Of a stretch of DNA of 64,000 nucleotides, positions 38,239 through 50,732 are shown piece by piece. The stretch comes from Syngnathus acus. Lineage: Eukaryota; Chordata; Actinopteri; Syngnathiformes; Syngnathidae. The notes under the pieces are model-generated. The model had not been told where the DNA came from and did not search any database. It saw nothing but the letters and a program-made list of their open reading frames with translations. Where the stretch lies: contig NC_051088.1 of assembly GCF_901709675.1 (NCBI RefSeq), forward strand, positions 25,703,193 to 25,767,192, in the 5' to 3' direction. How positions within the stretch are numbered: the first letter of the stretch is position 1; each line of letters starts with the position of its first letter. Made by a program: the position numbers and the translations under genes.

Positions 38239-41200
38239 TCAAGGACGGGCCATGCGCGCAGGCCTTTGAGGGAGACCGTTGTGGGAAGCCACCTTCTGCT
38301 TGGCCGCCAACATGGTGGACGAGGTGGCGGCAGCGGGCAGGCCTCGGGAGCTGTCCGGGGGTCCTCGGGAGCTGTCCGGGGGTCCTCGGGAGCTGTCCGG
38401 GGGGCTTCGGAAGGCGCGATTGGGGCAGCCGGGGTTTCGATCGTGGTTGGAGCCGCTGTGCGGGCCTCGGGAGCTGTCCGGGGGGCCACGGTCGCTGCGG
38501 CCGTGATTTCGATCGTGGTTGGGGCTGCCGTGCAGGCCTCGGGAGCTGTCTGGGGGGCATCGGTCGCCGCGGCCGGGGTTTCGATCGTGGTAGGAGCCGC
38601 CGAACTGATAGCCTTGTCCCTGGTACGTGCGCCGGGTGCCTTGGAAGATCTGAGGAGCGGCTCACAAGTTAGGCGGAGCAATTCTATGCCTGAAGCACAT
38701 TTCAGACACCCGTGTGTTGCGCAACAACATCAACTGCGTTCGCAAAGGAAACAGCTCAAGACATTCGCGGAGCAAAGAGAACCAACGTAGCTCATTGGGG
38801 ACTTTTAAAGCCATTTGAAAGCAAGGTCAAGCACTAATAAGGTACTCGTGGCCGTCGCGTGAACTCCACGTACAGGCACGAACTGGCATGAGCCAGGTTT
38901 TTAAGCTGCCAAATGGACTTTCCAGAAGACAGCTGGCGCCCCAGAGGCTCGCCATCACTCACCTGCTTGGCCGGCAGAGGTCGGAGCTGGTCGGGGGGAA
39001 GGGTTTCGGCGATGCTGGGCCCGGCCGCCGCCGAGCTGCACCGGGATCCATCCGAGTAGGCCGTCTGAGGGTGGTAAACTGGCAGAAGAAGAGGGAGGTT
39101 GACAAAGGCCTCGGCTTCCAGCGTGACCATGCGTGCGCTTGACTTGATTGTCTGCGATATACAAGAGATGCATGCGCCTTTGCCATTCAAGCGCAGCCCA
39201 TGTCCAGTAGGTGGCGTGCTGGCTCGCTTTCGCCCGGCATTAGGGAACGGGAAAAGGTCCAAATGTAACTTGAGCCGTTATTTACCAGATCCAAATTGCA
39301 TGATGCTGGCCTTTAGCGGGTCCAGATGGAAGGTGAACCTGAGGGCTTTGCCCAGGTCCTCGTCGTATTTGCGCTCGCTCACAAAGTGCTGCAAAGGAGA
39401 AAGGAAGGACGACAGGCAGCCGGTGAGCGCGCCGGGCCGAACCAAGGAGGCGTCGGTGGGCAGGCAGGCCGAAGGCGCACCTTGATGTCGGCCCGCAGTT
39501 TGGTCAGTTGCTCTTCCGACATGGCCGCCGAGCGTTCCGTCAGCCTGCGAAGCTCTTGGGCTCTCTTCTGCCGGCCACTCAAAATCCCGACTGAAACGAC
39601 AAAGCCAAGACGTACACGGTGTGTTTTAGGGGCCGCACCTGAGCTAACCTCCCCTAACCTCTGCACTCAGCAAGCATTCACATTTGGCCGCATCAGGCAA
39701 ATGAAAAGCTTTTTATAGCGCCACACTCCCTCCCTCCCTCCCTCCCTCTACTACTTGTGTGAGGGATGGGCTGGCACGAGACGGGACGGGACGGGACAGG
39801 ACGTGCCCAGTCATAGGAACAGCACTGATCACGTTTGACTGGAAACAGAAAGCGCCGCGTGGCCATTTGAATCATTGGTCAGCGTTCATTTGGGGCTCAG
39901 CCGTGACCAGCGGGATTGGGATTTGGCGCTTTTCTAAAACCCTTGGCCTAACACTGGGTGGGTGGGAGACGGACAGCTACTTACTGGCCTCTGCCTTCAC
40001 TCGGTCCATTTCAGCCAGCAGGGTCACTTCTCGCTCCATTAGGCTGCAAAAGACCACGCGGGGATAGATAAGCGGGCGGAATTGTCTCAAATCACACAAG
40101 AATTGCGACAACGCCACGCGGGAAAAGACGGTCCCGAGTAGCCATTCTGAGATCGACACACTTGTGGTGCTGCGGATGGGACCAGCTAGTGCCAAGCACC
40201 CACCCAATAAGCGCCTTCCCCTCCCCAAAAGCACCAGCAATGGCTTCAGCCCATAAGACAACAAGGCTGAGGTTTGGGCTCTAGCCAGGCACACATGTAC
40301 GCACGTGCTCTGGAGCTCAGCAAAAGTCTGCTTCATCCTCTTGAGGGACGACTCCATCTCCTCCTTCAGCAACACGCTGTAGCGAGTCAGCGACGCGGCG
40401 CACCGCTGCAAGTCCTTGGCCGAGCGCTCCACGTTGCGAGCTGAGGGCAGGCACACCGTGCGGCTTTCAGATCGACATCAAGCAACTCCAGTCGCCTCCG
40501 CTCGCGTAGCCATACTGCGACTGGCGTTTCAGAAGCGGTGGCCAGTCAGAGCTTACCAATCATTTTGCCCGCAGACCCACTTTGTCCATCGGGGAGCGCC
40601 GGGTGGTCGCGGCGTTGCCGACCTTGCGCTTCGCCGCTTCCAGGCCCAGAGGGCGGACTCGCCGCTCCTGCACCTGGGGGGGAGGGCCGCACGTCACATT
40701 CCAGTGCCGAGCCGCCGCGCTGCGTCCGCAATTGCTTGGGCTCAAGCCAAAGCTCCTCTCTCTCACCAGCCAATGGGTGCCTAGCTTGGGCACACTTACT
40801 CAAAGCTCTGCCGGCGAGCGCACCGAGCCTCTCGTTTTCACTTCTTACCGGCGAGTTCCGATGCGCTGGGCTCAGAGTCCGGCTCCGACGCGTCCGGGGA
40901 ACCCGAGTCCAAGCGTTCGCTCAGGGAGTCGAGCGACTCCGCCAGCGATCCATTGGGGTGGAAGCCGTTGCTCTTGCCCTTGCCCTGTTCGGACGGGCCC
41001 GGTTCCGCTGCCGCCTCCGGATGGGCCTTGGGCTTCTTTTTCTTGTTGGGCTGCAGATTCAAAGATCTATGTCAGGGATGCTGCTCTGGTGACATTTCCC
41101 TTTGGTCCTAATGAACGAGAGCAGTCTGGCCTGGCCTGGCCCGGCCTACCTTCTTTTTGCCGGACACGCTCCACTCCTTCAGAATCTCTGCTGCGCTCCC

Positions 41201-41941
41201 TACACAAAGATGTGATGGAAACAATGAGCAAAATACTTGAATGCTGCTCGGTGCCGTCAAGGCGATCTTTACACACGAGCGTGCCGGGTCAAAGGAGGAG
41301 GAGTTTGTCACACTCCGAGTCGAGCAGGCATGCGTGTGTGCGTGCATATTTTGGCCCCGGCAAAGCTCGCCGCGCCTAAGCTCGCCGCGCCAAAGCTCGC
41401 CGCGCCAAAGCTCGCCGCGCCAAAGCTCGCCGCGCCAAAGCTCGCCACCCGGAAGGCATTTGTCAAGGCCCAGTTTCTTGGGGAAGTTCAACAACAGGCG
41501 CCGCCCTCGTACCTTCAAGGAAGGCTTGGACGGCCTTGTCGACGCAGTTCTCAAAATGCTGCAACACCAAAACAATCTCGTTGTTGCTTTTGTTGGGGAC
41601 GATCGCCCTGACGGCGCCGATCTGCAACGCAAAGAAAAGCCATGGCGGACGAGTGACGGGGATGGCGGCAAATTCCTCGGCGGGGCTCGCGTCCTACCTT
41701 TTCCTTCATCCTCTCCGGCGGCCCTCCCTGCGACATGACCATCTTGGAGCGCGTGTCAAACACCACCCCCAAAGTGTCTGAAATGAGCCAAGGGAGGGAG
41801 GGGACAAAGGTGGGCTTCACAGCACAAATGGAGACGGTAGGACCGAGTGGGGAAGTTCAGCGGGTAGGATTGGGGAAAAGAGGTGATGGCAAACGTGCAC
41901 CACATGTGCGCACGCTCACCTTTTTGGTTCTTTTTCGCCAT
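38239..41941 (-). CDS. spats2: SPATS2 (spermatogenesis-associated serine-rich protein 2)
   Basis: This is a cytoplasmic, RNA-associated protein of poorly known function. Exons, 5' to 3', are 41920-41941, 41698-41777, 41513-41621, 41150-41199, 40849-41050, 40557-40673, 40305-40440, 39985-40043, 39481-39590, 39286-39388, 38963-39078 and 38239-38649, summing to 504 aa (human about 545). The N-terminus MAKKNQKD leads into the conserved block AVRAIVPNKSNNEI and NCVDKAVQAF, a UBA-like fold, then a basic KKKKPK stretch and a Ser-rich acidic region. The block DLQRCAASLTRYSVLLKEEM and following exons form the family coiled coil. The C-terminal exon is Gly/Arg/Ser-rich with tandem PPDSSRG repeats and ends near GLPQRPAR, as in the human protein. 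SPATS2L is the alternative; the short N-terminus and C-terminus favour SPATS2. Confidence 0.85.
38338..38404 (-). repeat. Coding 21-bp tandem repeat (PPDSSRG) in spats2
   Basis: GGGGGTCCTCGGGAGCTGTC units repeat in tandem inside the last exon, with further spaced copies to 38554. They encode PPDSSRG repeated in frame. Confidence 0.85.
41358..41447. repeat. 15-bp tandem repeat in spats2 intron 3
   Basis: AAGCTCGCCGCGCCA units (15 bp) occur about five times in the intron between exons 3 and 4. Confidence 0.9.
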
Positions 41942-43709
41942 GTGGTCAGCCGCACGAGTCGGCAACTTGCTCAAGACGATGACTTCCGAGGCAATGAGCG
42001 CGGGCTCGGCCGGAGAGCTTCGCCCGCTTCTCTCCTGTGACGGAGGAAGGAGCGCGGGCTCAGCGTCTGGCCGGAGGATTGCGAGAAGGAGCTTGGCACC
42101 GAGCCGCCCGACCCACGGCTCAAGCGAAGGCGCTTCCTACGAGGGAGAAGCCGCTCGTCAAAAACACAAAATGACTGCCGTTCTGGCCCGATGGGGACCC
42201 GATAGACTGACGACTGCAGTTTGGTCGGGCTCGTAAATGGCCATGACCCACCCGGGCCACTGACGGACTGGCAAACTTGAGGAAGATGCAAATGCACAGC
42301 CGGTGCCGCCGGCCGTTTGGGACGGCACCAGGAATCTTGCAAGAAGCAACTGGACGGAACCCGTGCGCATTCTTTTCTGCACGCACCTTCATTTTGCCCA
42401 AAATGTCAAGAGACACGGGCACATAAATGATTAATGGCAACGAGTTGGAGTCCAAAAAGGCGCATTTTCAGATTGTCCTGACCTCGTGACCTGTTTTGGA
42501 GTGAAAGCAGCTCACGGTCGAGTCGAGCTCGGTTGCTTTGGGCCCACTTTCAAGATTGACTCACTCGGGGATGTATGCCATTTGGAGCTACTCAACTTTC
42601 AAAGCGATCATTTAGCAGCGACCAACGCACGTACTGTACGTCTGGAGACTGAGTGGCCAGAACCGTCCACGGCAAAGTAGAATCACTTGCACATTTGGGA
42701 ACGAAAAATGTTGCCTTCTCCACTTGAACGAAATTGGGCGCGTTGAAGGCTGCCAATTCCATGTCTTGCGAGACAAGACAGGTTGGAACAGCCAGCCACG
42801 AGGTTGTTTGTCCAATGCAGGCGGCACAACGAGCTTTGTGGAGCGGAGCTAAGCATAGCTCGCTAGCCTTGCCCACCGCTACCGCGTTAGCTTTGCACGA
42901 CTACTCGTTTACGCGTTAACGGCCGCAATTACTTAAGCCACTGACCGACCGCCGGGCTTATCATTTCCGGGAACAAACAGGCAAACACGGTATCGAACTA
43001 ACACCCCATTTTTAGTCCCCTCATTAAACATGAACATCAGGATGCCGCGACGATAGCTTGAAGGTAGCTTGCAGTTATTGGGGTGGGGGTGCGGGGGATC
43101 TGCCTTTCCTTTCACCACACGCCGGTTGAAGCAGCTCGCTTGGAAAGAGATTATTTTTAATTGATGAGGCGCACACGTGCTACGCTCGTGAGAAGATAAT
43201 AGTCACGTACTTGGTGATGCAGAAAGAGGGAATAATTCGGGCATGGGTGCGCGCAGATATCACTGACTTGCGAGCTCGGCGACGAGACAAGAAGCTGGCT
43301 GCACCGTCTGCTCTGCTCTGCTCTGCTCGCTGCTGCTGCTGTTGCTGTTGCTCCGCTTCTGCTCTGCTCTGCTCCGGGGTTCGCAAGCGGGTTGCCAGGT
43401 TGGAACCACACGAGTACGCCTTTAGTAGCCTTGCCATTCAAGGCGTCCAGGAAAGGAGGTTGTCAAAGCCCGATTCCTCTTTCTTGCTTGCTTACTTTTG
43501 TCTTTTTTGTTTTAAACTGAAATAACGCAAGTGGCGCGTGGTGACATAAGGAAGGCGGGCAGGCTTATTATTTTTTAGACATATTTTTTTTACGGATTGA
43601 CGATGTCCATTGAAAGCACAGGAAAATCTCACTTTACGTAATGATAGAAAATGCACTTGAATAAAAATGCCTTCAACCGTCCGATTCTGGAGTTCGAGGA
43701 AAGATGACT

Positions 43710-44701
43710 GGTCACCAGCGACGTGCGGTGAGGTTCATGACTGGGGAGGCACCGACGTCCCTCCCCCCTGGTAAAATTTGTCTGACACCTAAACGTGTCA
43801 CAAAAAAGGTTGGGGAACGTTGCTCGAGAGTGGCTTGTTCATTATTTAATTTGAACTATTTGAATTAAAATCTCATATCAGCAGTCTTCACACATCAAAA
43901 CACTCAATAAAGCACATGGAATCAAAAACTTGTTTTCGATCGTGCGTACCACTCCGTTTGAAAAGACATGCTCCGAGGTCCCGTTGTCCGAATCCAACCT
44001 TTTAACTCCGGAGTTGCTCTTCCTTTACTGGTGACATCCTGCTTCGACCGAAAATCCATCGTTGAAAATCCTTTGGATATGTAATCCTCCATTGTAAAAC
44101 GAAATGTAAAAACGAAAAAAAATAATAATAATAAAACGAAAGTAACACGAAATAAATGGACGACTGCTCCTCAGTTGTTCACTGTAAATTTGAACTGGAG
44201 ATCACTTATTCTACAGGTGGGCGCATGAAGCATCCCGGGATCACTAGCACCCCCTGCCATAAGGCTGGAGAACCTTTCTTTTCGTTGCCTCCGTTGGGTC
44301 TCTTTTCAAAGCCGTTTTGGTCATCTAAAGAAACACGACGTTACAAAAAACACTAGATATTGCTTAACTACGGAAATGAGTTAATATAGCCACCGTGTTT
44401 GAACACTTAAACAGCGACATAAAGACAGAGAGCAGTTCAGTCTAACAGAATAGCCTGTCAACATAGGCAGCCGTGTGATTACGCAATCCTCAGAGGAGGC
44501 AAGGCAGGAAGTTGGCTCCTCCGAGCGAATCGTCTTCGGTCTTGAAATAACTATGAAAATACAGCGATTTTGGTTCAAAATGATACAAAACTACTGAAAT
44601 TATAAGGAAAATGACTTTATAATAAAAACAATTGAATTTGTTTTTCCCCTTTTCATGATGGCAGGGGAGGCCTCCTCTGACCGCACGTCCCTGCTGGTCA
44701 C
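43710..44701. mobile_element. Non-autonomous DNA transposon with terminal inverted repeats
   Basis: The left end TCACCAGCGACGTGCGGTGA matches, with a few differences, the reverse complement of the right end (TGACCAGCAGGGACGTGCGG). The ends enclose AT-rich DNA with no transposase frame. The ACGTGCGGTGAGG terminus resembles a DNA element I recall from fish genomes; the superfamily is not certain. Confidence 0.5.
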
Positions 44702-45286
44702 AGACTTAGACTTAGACAGAACTTTATTGTCATTTTGTAAACACTAGGTGTGTACAAAACGAAATTTCGTTGCATACGGCTTTCAACAATGTAGTGGTAT
44801 TTCGGCTGGTTAAAAAAAGTGACATTCTATATAAAAATATGAAATAAGATAATTATAAAGTACAAAGTGCAGCAGTGATAAAGTATGTAAACAGTGCAGG
44901 AGACAAAAGCAGTATTTACAAGTGTGCAGAGGAATGCTACGGTTGAATGTTCAACAGTCTGACGACAGCAGGGAAAAAACTATTGCAGAACCTGGTGGAC
45001 CTGCAGCGGATGCTGCGAAACCTCTTCCCAGAGGGCAGCAGGGAGAACAGTCCATGGTGGGGGTGTGATGGGTCACTGATAATATTACGGGCTCGGGACA
45101 CGCAGCGCTGGGATGACAAGTCCTGAATGGAGGGAAGAGGAGCCCCGATGATCCTCTCTGCTGTCCTCACCACTCTCCTCAGGTTCTTCCAATCGGAGGC
45201 GCTGCAACCTCCACACCACACCGAGAGACAGCTTGTCAGAATGCTCTCTATGGTGCTTCGGTAGAACGTCCTCATGATGGGTCACA
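44702..45286 (-). mobile_element. LINE 3' end with reverse-transcriptase C-terminus (5'-truncated)
   Basis: On the minus strand a 112-codon open segment (44937-45275) contains YRSTIESILTSCLSVWCGGC, ASDWKNLRRVVRTAERIIG, and SLLPSGKRFRSIRCRSTRFCNSFFP, the C-terminal part of fish L2/CR1-clade ORF2. A 3' UTR with AATTTCGTTTTGTACA follows, ending in a repeated TCTAAG tail at 44702-44720. The 5' part is missing. It abuts the DNA transposon to its left. Confidence 0.8.
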
Positions 45287-45984
45287 TACTCGCAGTAGTT
45301 ATTAATCGGGTATCGGGTATTGTAGTTTGTCTTATGTATGATTGCTGTTCCACGACGTGAGCGTTGTCTTCTGATTTACACATGGCAACCCTACATTGAT
45401 GTCGTCACTTCCCTAGTCGGGCGATTGCGCTCATTTTTGCCAACTTGCACCTCCCGGTCATGATCTGCACTATTTGAGCACCAGGGGCCTCTTTGGAATT
45501 TGCCATTTTCTCACCTTTATGCCACCTTTCCGTCACTTTTGTTGGACGACGTCATCCGGTTAAGGAGAGACGGAAAGGCGCTTGCTATCCAACAAAGCAA
45601 ACAGCGCTGTTTCCCAATTGACGTCATCGTGCAACGCCCAGTGTTGCTGCTATCTTGCAGACTTTACTAGTCAAATATTAACCTAATATTAAAGTGAAAA
45701 TCATGCAGATACTAATTTTGTTTGCAAAAGGATTTTTTAAGACGCTATTGATTGTGGACTAATACATTTTGGAAAGGCGTTTACATTTTTTTTCTCTCCC
45801 GGTTCGTGTGGGACCTCACCTTTCGTTTTTCTTTCGAGCATCTATTTCCTGGCCTCACTGACAATCGGTGGCAATCAGGTTTTTTTTAGGCCCCCCGCGC
45901 CAGTTACTGACAACTTGACACCGTTTTTGCTAAAAGCAATGTTTAAGTGCGCATTTCAGGCGTAATGGGAGGCTCGCATAGAAT

Positions 45985-45988
45985 CTTC

Positions 45989-46030
<42 letters not shown>
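45985..46030. repeat. (TCTA)n microsatellite
   Basis: About eleven TCTA units are followed by a poly-C and CA patch. Confidence 0.95.
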
Positions 46031-47985
46031 ATCCCCCCCCACACACACGGCCAGAATAATCAGCGAAAGAGCAATTCTATCTGGTCCTCACAACCACACC
46101 AAAAGCTGAATCAAATCAATTTGTTATACCATGTAGTTTTAATGCAAGGTGACGCCTTGGATGTAATCATTTGAAAAGCACACACATCTTCACCAACAAA
46201 TGACTAGATGTTTTTTTTTTTTTTAAAGGTACAAAATGGAAAAGACAGAAAACGAGTTGCTTTGTGTAACGGAATTAACAGGGCAGATTTGATGCGAGTG
46301 GCTAGCTACTCACTCGCTGCCGGGTTAACTTTTTTGTCATCAGCAACAAGTTCGAAGTACTTTCAAAGAAATGCCAAACTCAATTGCATTTCAAGTAAAG
46401 GTGTAAGCGTAGGGACCTAGCACAGTATGATGATGTACATGATGTCATGTTACACTCACAACCCTGAAATGAGGGAAACTCTGAAAGAGAGTAACTTAAA
46501 CACTGGCTCAGTTACTGCGCTAACTTACTCTGTGAACATAACCTGCTCGCTGGCAGGTAGAGCGTTTCAACCTGAGAAAACAAATGCGTTTGTGTCACAT
46601 CTACAACGTGTAGAATTAATTGAGAGGATGTTGGAAAACGTTTTGTTTGGGATTTCAATTATTTCAAGTAATATTTCAGTTTAAATGAATATTGACTTTG
46701 TTTGCTAGTCCATTTGAAATAATTCAATTAAAATTAGAGAGGTGCAATCACAACCTAGCTGAACACGCCTTACCTTTTTGACTCATGTTTCATTTTGAGC
46801 TGTTTCCAAGTTTTTTTTTCCTCCCGTCAGATTTCATTCCTACTGCAAACCTGCTTTCTGGAATACCCCCCAGGTCAAAACAAAGTGTTGCGAATAATGT
46901 TTTGTTTGTGGAATTTGAAGCAAACGGGCAAAATGGTGCGGTGCCATTTTTAATCCATCTCCGGGGTCGGACATTTTGGCACTTGCCGTCGACTGGAAAT
47001 GACATCACAGGTCCGACCAATCCTAGCTCGTCGTCTTCTGAAAACTGGCGAACGTTGCCGCTTGAGTGATATTGCACAAGTGTAACGTTAATCAGGGTGT
47101 CGTGTTCGGACATCTGACGTATTGTTGGGAGTCGACTTCCCTTGAGAAAAAAACTATGCGCAACAATGAATTTTTATTTGAAGTTATTCATTGATTTATT
47201 TTATTCTAAATGTTCTTAAATCTTTTGTCTCTCTTTCTTTCCACCTCCTTTGTAGAATGATTAACGTTTTCTTTTTTGAGTTAGTATGAAGGGATGGTAC
47301 TGGAAAAGCTTCTGGCCTCTTGTACCCCTTTTGAAATGGAACTAGTATATTGCTTCGGCAAACCATCGTTCAAATGAGATTTTGTTTGCTCAGACAGTTC
47401 AAATCATACTTTTGTTGCGTTTCTCTCTGTCGAACACGTTAAAAGTAGGCAAAAAAACAAGTTGTTCCGTCGCAGCCGAACTAGGCTCAGACTGCGTCAG
47501 TAGGTGCGGAGGGAGGGCACGCGTTTCAAAAGGAACAATCCAGTCAAATTGGTGCTGTGACGTCTTTCGCGGTAGGTAGGTAGGTCGGTCGGTAGGCACC
47601 GTCCCGCTCCGGCCAAAGTCCGTCCTCACGGCATTCAAAATGGGGCTCGGGAGAGACCATTGTTTGTTTCATTCGGCAATAAAGTCAGAAAGACAAAAAG
47701 TCATTGAAGCCCCAGCAGCTTACAGTGGCACTGGAAGCGTTTGTTTCAAAAGAGAGTCCAAGCTCCAGGCGTCACATCGGCTCTTGGCCGATCGGTTCGT
47801 TTCGCTGGCTGTTTTCACGGGTTTGCCCCGCCTTGATGCGACTCTTCAGTGGCCAGTACAGCGCCGCCGCGTCTGGGTCTTTGGGCTAGTCGGGCTTTTT
47901 TGTCCAGGCTATTCAAGTGGAGGACTTCTTGACATGACGTCCGTTGGGATTGGATCCCAATGAAATCCCATTGGGATTTGGGCTT

Positions 47986-47991
47986 TTTATT
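47986..47991 (-). terminator. Polyadenylation signal for pym1
   Basis: AATAAA on the minus strand lies about 105 bp after the pym1 stop codon. Confidence 0.65.
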
Positions 47992-48096
47992 TCCGACCGA
48001 CATGTTTGTGTGGAGCCTTTTCATTGTGTGCCTGCTTCGAATACGGGAATATGCGGCTCCACGTAGAGGCGGCTAATTGTGAGATGAAACGGAAAC

Positions 48097-49456
48097 TCAC
48101 GAGTGGCTCTCCAGCTGCTCCAAGTGGTCTCGCAGAGTCTTGGCCCGGGCCAACTTTTCCAACTGGTCCTGCGTCGGCTGCTTGATTTCTCCCGAGTCCA
48201 CCTTTTGCTGGAGCTCCTCCGCCTGACGCAGCTTCTTTCGCATATTCTTAATCTTCTTTGCCTTTTCCGCCGCCGCATCTGCTGGCTCGCCGCCCGCCGA
48301 GATGCTCACGTTCTCAACTGCGTCGGAGAGAGACGCCACGTGTGCCGCGCTCTCCTCCGGTTCGTGCTGTTGCTGCTCTTTACGCTTTTCTTTCCGTTTC
48401 AGGTTGCGTTTGGCCGACTTGGAGAGCGCTGCGACGGCGTCGCCGTCCGCGCAACCCGGGATCTTGTGATGCCGCTGCTGCTTTGAGGGCTCGGCGTCAC
48501 ATGCGCTCAGGCCTGGTGGAAGACCCGGTTTGCTTTTGAAGAACTTCACAAATTTGTTTTCATATCTGAAGGACAAAAGAGGAATGCAAACATTTCCAAC
48601 AAACACATTACGTGGTCGGGAAGAAATCAACTTACACCGGGACTTCTTCTTGGGGAACGTAGCCCTCCTTCACCCGCCGTGGTTTCCTCCACGTGCCGTC
48701 CGGTCGCTGTGTGGCGGCAATGTATTTTCCTGCCCAACAAACAGTAACAGCGCTGAAGGCAACCTTCAAAGACACAGACGAATCTCTAAAGCAGGGGTCC
48801 CCAAACCATGGCCCGCCAAACAAATACAGCCCGGTGTCAAAAATGGCTGGACACGAAACACGGACGGAATTGGGAAAAAAATACAATAACGGCAACTCGC
48901 CAAATATGTCTTAAAGGAAAGTATACGTACATACGCGCAGAGCAGGCTTCATCCTATAGACTATCTATGGTCGTCAGTGACGGTGGCAACGTAAGATGGC
49001 TGCTGTGGGTTCAGCCGCGAGCTGCCTATTGTTAGTCCGTTCGTTCTATCGGCGTCGCGCTCTTAGCCCGACAGCCGTTTACATGGTTGGCATTTACATC
49101 CAACACTTAATTACTGGCAATATCCGGGTTGCTGACCGCACGCACGTAATCCAAAGGAAGGTTCATCTTTAAGCAAGTCGCTGCCTGTCGCTTCTCACAC
49201 GAGAGGACGCGCAATAGCATCATGCTAACTGGAAGCTAGCCCCCGAGCAACATCGGCATAATTTGTATAAAAAACAAAGCAGGCTAGCTTTGAGAGTAGC
49301 CAAACACACGGCGGGTGCAAATGAGACAGAGAACAGACCCCAACAGCAGCCGCGTACTAATTGATATTCGCTCAATATGTTTCGATTCTATGATGTGCCA
49401 CACGCGCCGGCGGCAGCGGGCTTACCGGATTCATCAGTAACATAGGGGGTGGCCAT
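48097..49456 (-). CDS. pym1: PYM1, partner of Y14 and Mago (WIBG)
   Basis: This is a cytoplasmic factor that binds the Mago-Y14 heterodimer and ribosomes, and removes exon junction complexes during translation. Exons, 5' to 3', are 49426-49456, 48636-48729 and 48097-48565, summing to 197 aa (human 204). The N-terminal region [20 protein letters not shown] followed by [15 protein letters not shown] is the highly conserved Mago-Y14 binding domain. The third exon carries [12 protein letters not shown], then [19 protein letters not shown], and a C-terminal coiled segment ([19 protein letters not shown]) ending LEQLESHS. The three-exon structure matches the family. A hAT-like repeat fragment lies in intron 1 near 48793. 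Confidence 0.95.
48791..48900. mobile_element. hAT-like MITE remnant in pym1 intron 1
   Basis: CAGGGGTCCCCAAACCATGG followed by CCCGCCAAACAAATACAGCC resembles the terminal sequence of hAT-Charlie-type elements. The opposite end is not clear. Confidence 0.35.
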
Positions 49457-50185
49457 TTTGAAGTTCCCCTCCGTGGCACGGTTCAAAGCTCCCGAGAGGT
49501 CCGCGCTTCTCGGCGCGAAACAGGCACGCACACACTACAGAAGCGTTAGCGTGGTCAAAAACGCATTACGTTGCCATCGACTTGGTCTCTCTCGTGACAT
49601 TATAAGCCACGCCAGCACGGGTAGCTTCCGCTTCTTTTGGACTTGTTCGTGACAAGTCCTCTGTCACGTTCTTCAACAGCTTCTCTGGTTCTCTTCTTTT
49701 TTTTCTTTTAATAATTCTCCTTCTTCTTCTTCTTCCGCTTCTTCTTCGTCATCACAGCCACAGGGCGGCCATCTTGAGACAGAGGTGGCGAGCACATAAC
49801 CACAATGGAGCATGGACTCAAAGAATTGAAAATTGCTCAAGACAACCGACATTCAAACCTATCGGAAGCCTTCTTGGGTACCATTGACGTAAATGGTTTA
49901 ATGACAAACCATATGAGGCATTAATGCAGAAAAGTAAATAGGCGGTAGGTAGATAGCCATTAAAATGATATACAGCTAGAAGATGCGAGTGGTATGCATG
50001 TACAGAAGCACGTAGAAAATATATTTTCAATATTTACAGTATTCAAATAATAGCCAATATAAATGATCAAATGTGTTTTTTTAACCAAATAAAAGAACTT
50101 TGAGAGACTAAGGTTTAAAAAACATTGGTTCAGAGGAACATTAAGCAAACAATGGAGAAAAATAATAGGCATTGAAGTGCAAGGA

Positions 50186-50440
50186 CGTCTTGATTACCAC
50201 CAAACGAAGGCTGATCACAGCCATCGTGTTCCTAATTTCGACATATGGCTGCAAGACATGGAAGAAAAATGGACACCTTTGAGCTCTGACTTCTATGGAT
50301 CGTGTGGACAGCTAGGGTCAGCGACAAAGCTGCTCTGGAGGGCAACATATCACAAGGCAGAAGCTTACCTGTTGAGGGCCAATTTGCTGAAAAGGGAGAT
50401 GCAGCTGGGAATAGCGGGCAGAAAAAACAAGCAAGTGTAA
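50186..50440 (+). pseudogene. Decayed LINE reverse-transcriptase fragment
   Basis: One frame reads TTKRRLITAIVFLISTYGCK followed by TW, typical of the region after the RT palm in L1/RTE-type elements (compare a family pattern of VFPV..YGCE.W). Shortly after, another frame reads MWTARVSDKAALEGNISQ, like the PWTAR..N...L.EI block. The frame change and stop codons indicate an old, dead copy. Confidence 0.45.
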
Positions 50441-50518
50441 CACATGACTTAGTAGCCAAATGCTATTTGCATTTTTGTATATTCATCTGGAGAGTGTAGA
50501 AATTGTTTTGCATTCATT

Positions 50519-50524
50519 TTTATT
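50519..50524 (-). terminator. Candidate polyadenylation signal for ocstamp-like gene
   Basis: AATAAA on the minus strand lies about 210 bp after the stop codon at 50733-50735. Confidence 0.55.
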
Positions 50525-50732
50525 TTTCTAACGTGCTGTACGATTGTGTTTGAGCACATATTTGCTCGTATGTTTGCAAATTGCTTCGCTACGCTCCTTA
50601 CCCGAGACCCGTTGGCCGGACGTCATCCGGAAAAATGTAAGAATGAGCATATAGTGACCGAAAGACGAGCACTGGCTCAGAGACTGTCCAAGAGTCGGAC
50701 ACGGTTGGATGGATATTACATATATATACAAG

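Larger units (their letters stand above)
41942..48096. other. Intergenic region upstream of spats2, downstream of pym1
   Basis: No recognised gene is present. Contents are the spats2 5' flank, a CTCTG/CTG-rich patch at 43311-43377, a roughly 1-kb DNA transposon (43710-44701), a LINE 3' end (44702-45286), a perfect CRE (TGACGTCA, 45619-45626), a TCTA microsatellite (45991-46030) and the pym1 polyadenylation signal. Open frames at 46427-46684 and 46785-47069 match nothing I know. Confidence 0.45.
49457..50732. other. Intergenic region pym1 / ocstamp
   Basis: The region carries the pym1 promoter side, a CTT-rich tract (about 49685-49745), a decayed reverse-transcriptase fragment (50186-50440) and a minus-strand AATAAA at 50519-50524 for the ocstamp-like gene. 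No other coding exon is recognised. Confidence 0.5.

Noticed and set aside
41237-41738. Plus-strand open frames over the 15-bp repeat near 41360-41447
   Set aside because: They are antisense shadows of spats2 exons and of a repeat whose unit is a multiple of three.
46427-47069. Two open frames of 85-94 codons between the LINE and pym1
   Set aside because: AT-rich, low-complexity products with no recognised motif. They are most likely chance frames.
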